From assembly GCF_901827155.1 (NCBI RefSeq), contig NZ_LR594659.1:1798001-1862000 (forward strand): a stretch of DNA of 64,000 nucleotides. Direction: 5' to 3'. Within the stretch, counting starts at the first letter, position 1. Each line of letters opens with the position of its first letter. The notes under the pieces are model-generated. The model saw nothing but the letters and a program-made list of their open reading frames with translations, did no database searches and was not told the DNA's origin. Both the position numbers and the translations under genes were made by a program. Below are positions 62,649-64,000 of this stretch, piece after piece. The stretch is from Variovorax sp. PBL-H6 (GTDB taxonomy: Bacteria > Pseudomonadota > Gammaproteobacteria > Burkholderiales > Burkholderiaceae_C).

Positions 62649-63860
62649 ATGCGCATCAGCACCCAATCCTTCTACGCTCGGAGCATGAACGACATCGGTT
62701 CGCAGCAGCAGCAGCTGTTCCGGATCCAGCAGCAACTCGCCGCCGAGAGCAAGTTCCTGACGCCGGCCGACGACCCGGTGGCAGCGGCGCGCGCGCTGGG
62801 CGTCTCCGACACGCTCGCGCAGTCTTCGCAGTACGCAGCCAGCCGCGGCCGCGCGACCTTGTCGCTGTCGCGCGAAGAAGACGCGCTGAAGTCCGCCACC
62901 GAGATCCTGCAGAACGTCAAGACCATGGTGGTGCAGGCGGGCAACGGCACCCTGTCCGATGCCGACCGCGCCTCGCTGGCCACCGCGATGCAGAGCAATC
63001 TCGACCAGTTGGTGAACGTGGCCAATGCCGACGACGGCAACGGACAGTTCCTCTTCGCCGGCTACAAGAGCGCCAACCCGCCTTTCGTTGCGCAGGCCGG
63101 AGGTGGCGTGCAGTACATGGGCGACCAGGGACAGCGATTGGTCCAGGTCGATGTCGCACGGCAGATGTCCGCCGCCGACGATGGCCGCAGCGTCTTCCAG
63201 TCGGTGCAGGGCAGTGCGGGCTACGTCGCAAGCGCGAGCGCGGCCAACACCGGCTCGGGCGTGTTCGGGGGTATCGGCGTGACCGATGCCTCGTCCCCGC
63301 TCTACGGCAAGGACTTCAACATCAGCTTCGCCGGCGGCAACTACACGGTGACGACCAGCGACACCCCGCCCGTGGTGGCGGCCACCGGCCCCTACACGCC
63401 CGGGACGCCGATCGCCTTCGGCGGCGTTCAGCTGAGCATGAGCGGCACGCCGGCGGACGGCGACAGCTTCCGGGTCGCCACCGCGAAGAACGCGGGTACG
63501 GACGTCTTCGCCGCCATCGGCGATGTGATCAGCGCCTTGCGCCAGCCGCTGGCGGCCGGCGGCGCGGCGGCGCAGGCCAAGCTGCAGAACGCGCTCTCCA
63601 CTGCCAACGTGAAGATCACCAACGCGCATGACAACGTGCTGACCATCCGATCTTCGGTTGGCTCGCGCATGAACGAGATCGATGCCCTCGACGACGCGGG
63701 CGCCTCGCGCGACCTGATCGACAAGAGCTATCTGTCCGACCTGCAGGACCTCGACCCGGCTGCGGCCATTTCGGAGTTTCTGCAGCGGCAGACCTCGCTG
63801 CAGGCGACGCAGCAGACCTTTGCGCGGCTGCATGGGATCTCGCTGTTCAACTATCTCTGA
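62649..63860 (+). CDS. flgL: hook-filament junction protein FlgL (HAP3)
   Basis: A 403-residue junction protein. MRISTQSFYARSMNDIGSQQQQLFRIQQQLAAESKFLTPADDPVAAARAL at the N-terminus and AISEFLQRQTSLQATQQTFARLHGISLFNYL at the C-terminus are typical. It is 35 bp downstream of flgK with CAGGAG as ribosome binding site, under the same FliA promoter. Confidence 0.96.
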   Translation: MRISTQSFYARSMNDIGSQQQQLFRIQQQLAAESKFLTPADDPVAAARALGVSDTLAQSSQYAASRGRATLSLSREEDALKSATEILQNVKTMVVQAGNGTLSDADRASLATAMQSNLDQLVNVANADDGNGQFLFAGYKSANPPFVAQAGGGVQYMGDQGQRLVQVDVARQMSAADDGRSVFQSVQGSAGYVASASAANTGSGVFGGIGVTDASSPLYGKDFNISFAGGNYTVTTSDTPPVVAATGPYTPGTPIAFGGVQLSMSGTPADGDSFRVATAKNAGTDVFAAIGDVISALRQPLAAGGAAAQAKLQNALSTANVKITNAHDNVLTIRSSVGSRMNEIDALDDAGASRDLIDKSYLSDLQDLDPAAAISEFLQRQTSLQATQQTFARLHGISLFNYL

Positions 63861-63882
63861 AGGAGCGCCGCAGGCTCACCCG

Positions 63883-64000
63883 ATGACTGACAACACAGCA
63901 AGTGCCGACGCCGCCGCTCCTGCGATGGCACACGCGCTCAAGACCCTGCCGCCGCTGGCTGACCAGATCGTCGACAAGGCGATCGACAACATGACGCGCA
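63883..64000 (+). CDS. unrecognised protein, 5' end only (partial)
   Basis: ATG 63883 opens a frame that runs to the end of the window (39 codons): an Ala-rich start, then LPPLADQIVDKAIDNMTR. AAGGAGCG lies 20 bp upstream, a loose fit. The position after flgL suggests a flagellar- or chemotaxis-linked gene, but the fragment is too short to identify. Confidence 0.4.
   Translation, partial: MTDNTASADAAAPAMAHALKTLPPLADQIVDKAIDNMTR

Noticed and set aside
1..64000. CRISPR array, tRNA, rRNA or intact insertion sequence
   Set aside because: No regularly spaced short repeats, cloverleaf sequences, rRNA stretches or complete transposase with terminal repeats were seen on reading both strands.

Overview
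The window comes from a GC-rich, motile, aerobic betaproteobacterium. Gene content and protein style (Tad pili, a single peritrichous/polar-type flagellar flg operon with interleaved chemoreceptors, xsc-pta sulfonate catabolism, SoeABC-type sulfite oxidation) fit the Comamonadaceae, most likely Variovorax or a close relative. This placement is inferred from family resemblance, not from a marker gene.

Layout. (1) 1-7812: the 3' part of a tad/flp pilus operon on the + strand: end of the outer-membrane secretin, a small lipoprotein, two Flp pilins, three TadE/F/G-like proteins, then TadZ, TadA, TadB and TadC. (2) 7826-10214, minus strand: a NarL-type response regulator and its sensor kinase, converging on tadC and so a candidate regulator of the pilus. 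(3) 10361-22834: an orphan CobT/CobS-like VWA/AAA+ pair, an IclR regulator, xsc and pta, a LysR regulator and soeABC. Xsc cleaves sulfoacetaldehyde to acetyl phosphate and sulfite, Pta passes the acetyl group to CoA, and SoeABC oxidises the sulfite into the quinone pool, so this is a coherent sulfonate-carbon module. (4) 22835-24930: a small AT-richer island holding an IS110-family remnant and a two-gene GHKL-ATPase/STAS-like pair of unknown role. (5) 24931-32989: a quinone-oxidoreductase-like MDR protein, an OmpR-type regulator, a putative diiron ferritin-like protein, a large hybrid sensor kinase and a phospholipase-D/cardiolipin-synthase-like protein. (6) 33021-35404: a second AT-richer insert with two overlapping genes I cannot assign. 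(7) 35675-42393: assorted small genes including a zinc-ribbon membrane protein, a thioredoxin-reductase-like flavoprotein, a GFA-type protein, an ArsR-SRPBCC operon with a clear operator, a DUF3883-like protein, a VWA membrane protein and two exported proteins. (8) 42422-63860: the flagellar block: flgN-flgM-flgA leftwards, flgBCDEFGHIJ rightwards, then five tandem methyl-accepting chemotaxis genes with cheW inserted after the first, then flgK-flgL.

Regulatory signals that can be read directly include four sigma-28 (FliA) promoters of the same architecture (before flgM, cheW, the fifth receptor and flgK), a sigma-70 promoter with an adjacent IclR-like palindrome before xsc, and an ArsR operator filling the spacer of its own promoter. 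A dispersed intergenic repeat of about 90 bp occurs at least four times. No tRNA, rRNA, CRISPR array or complete insertion sequence was seen.
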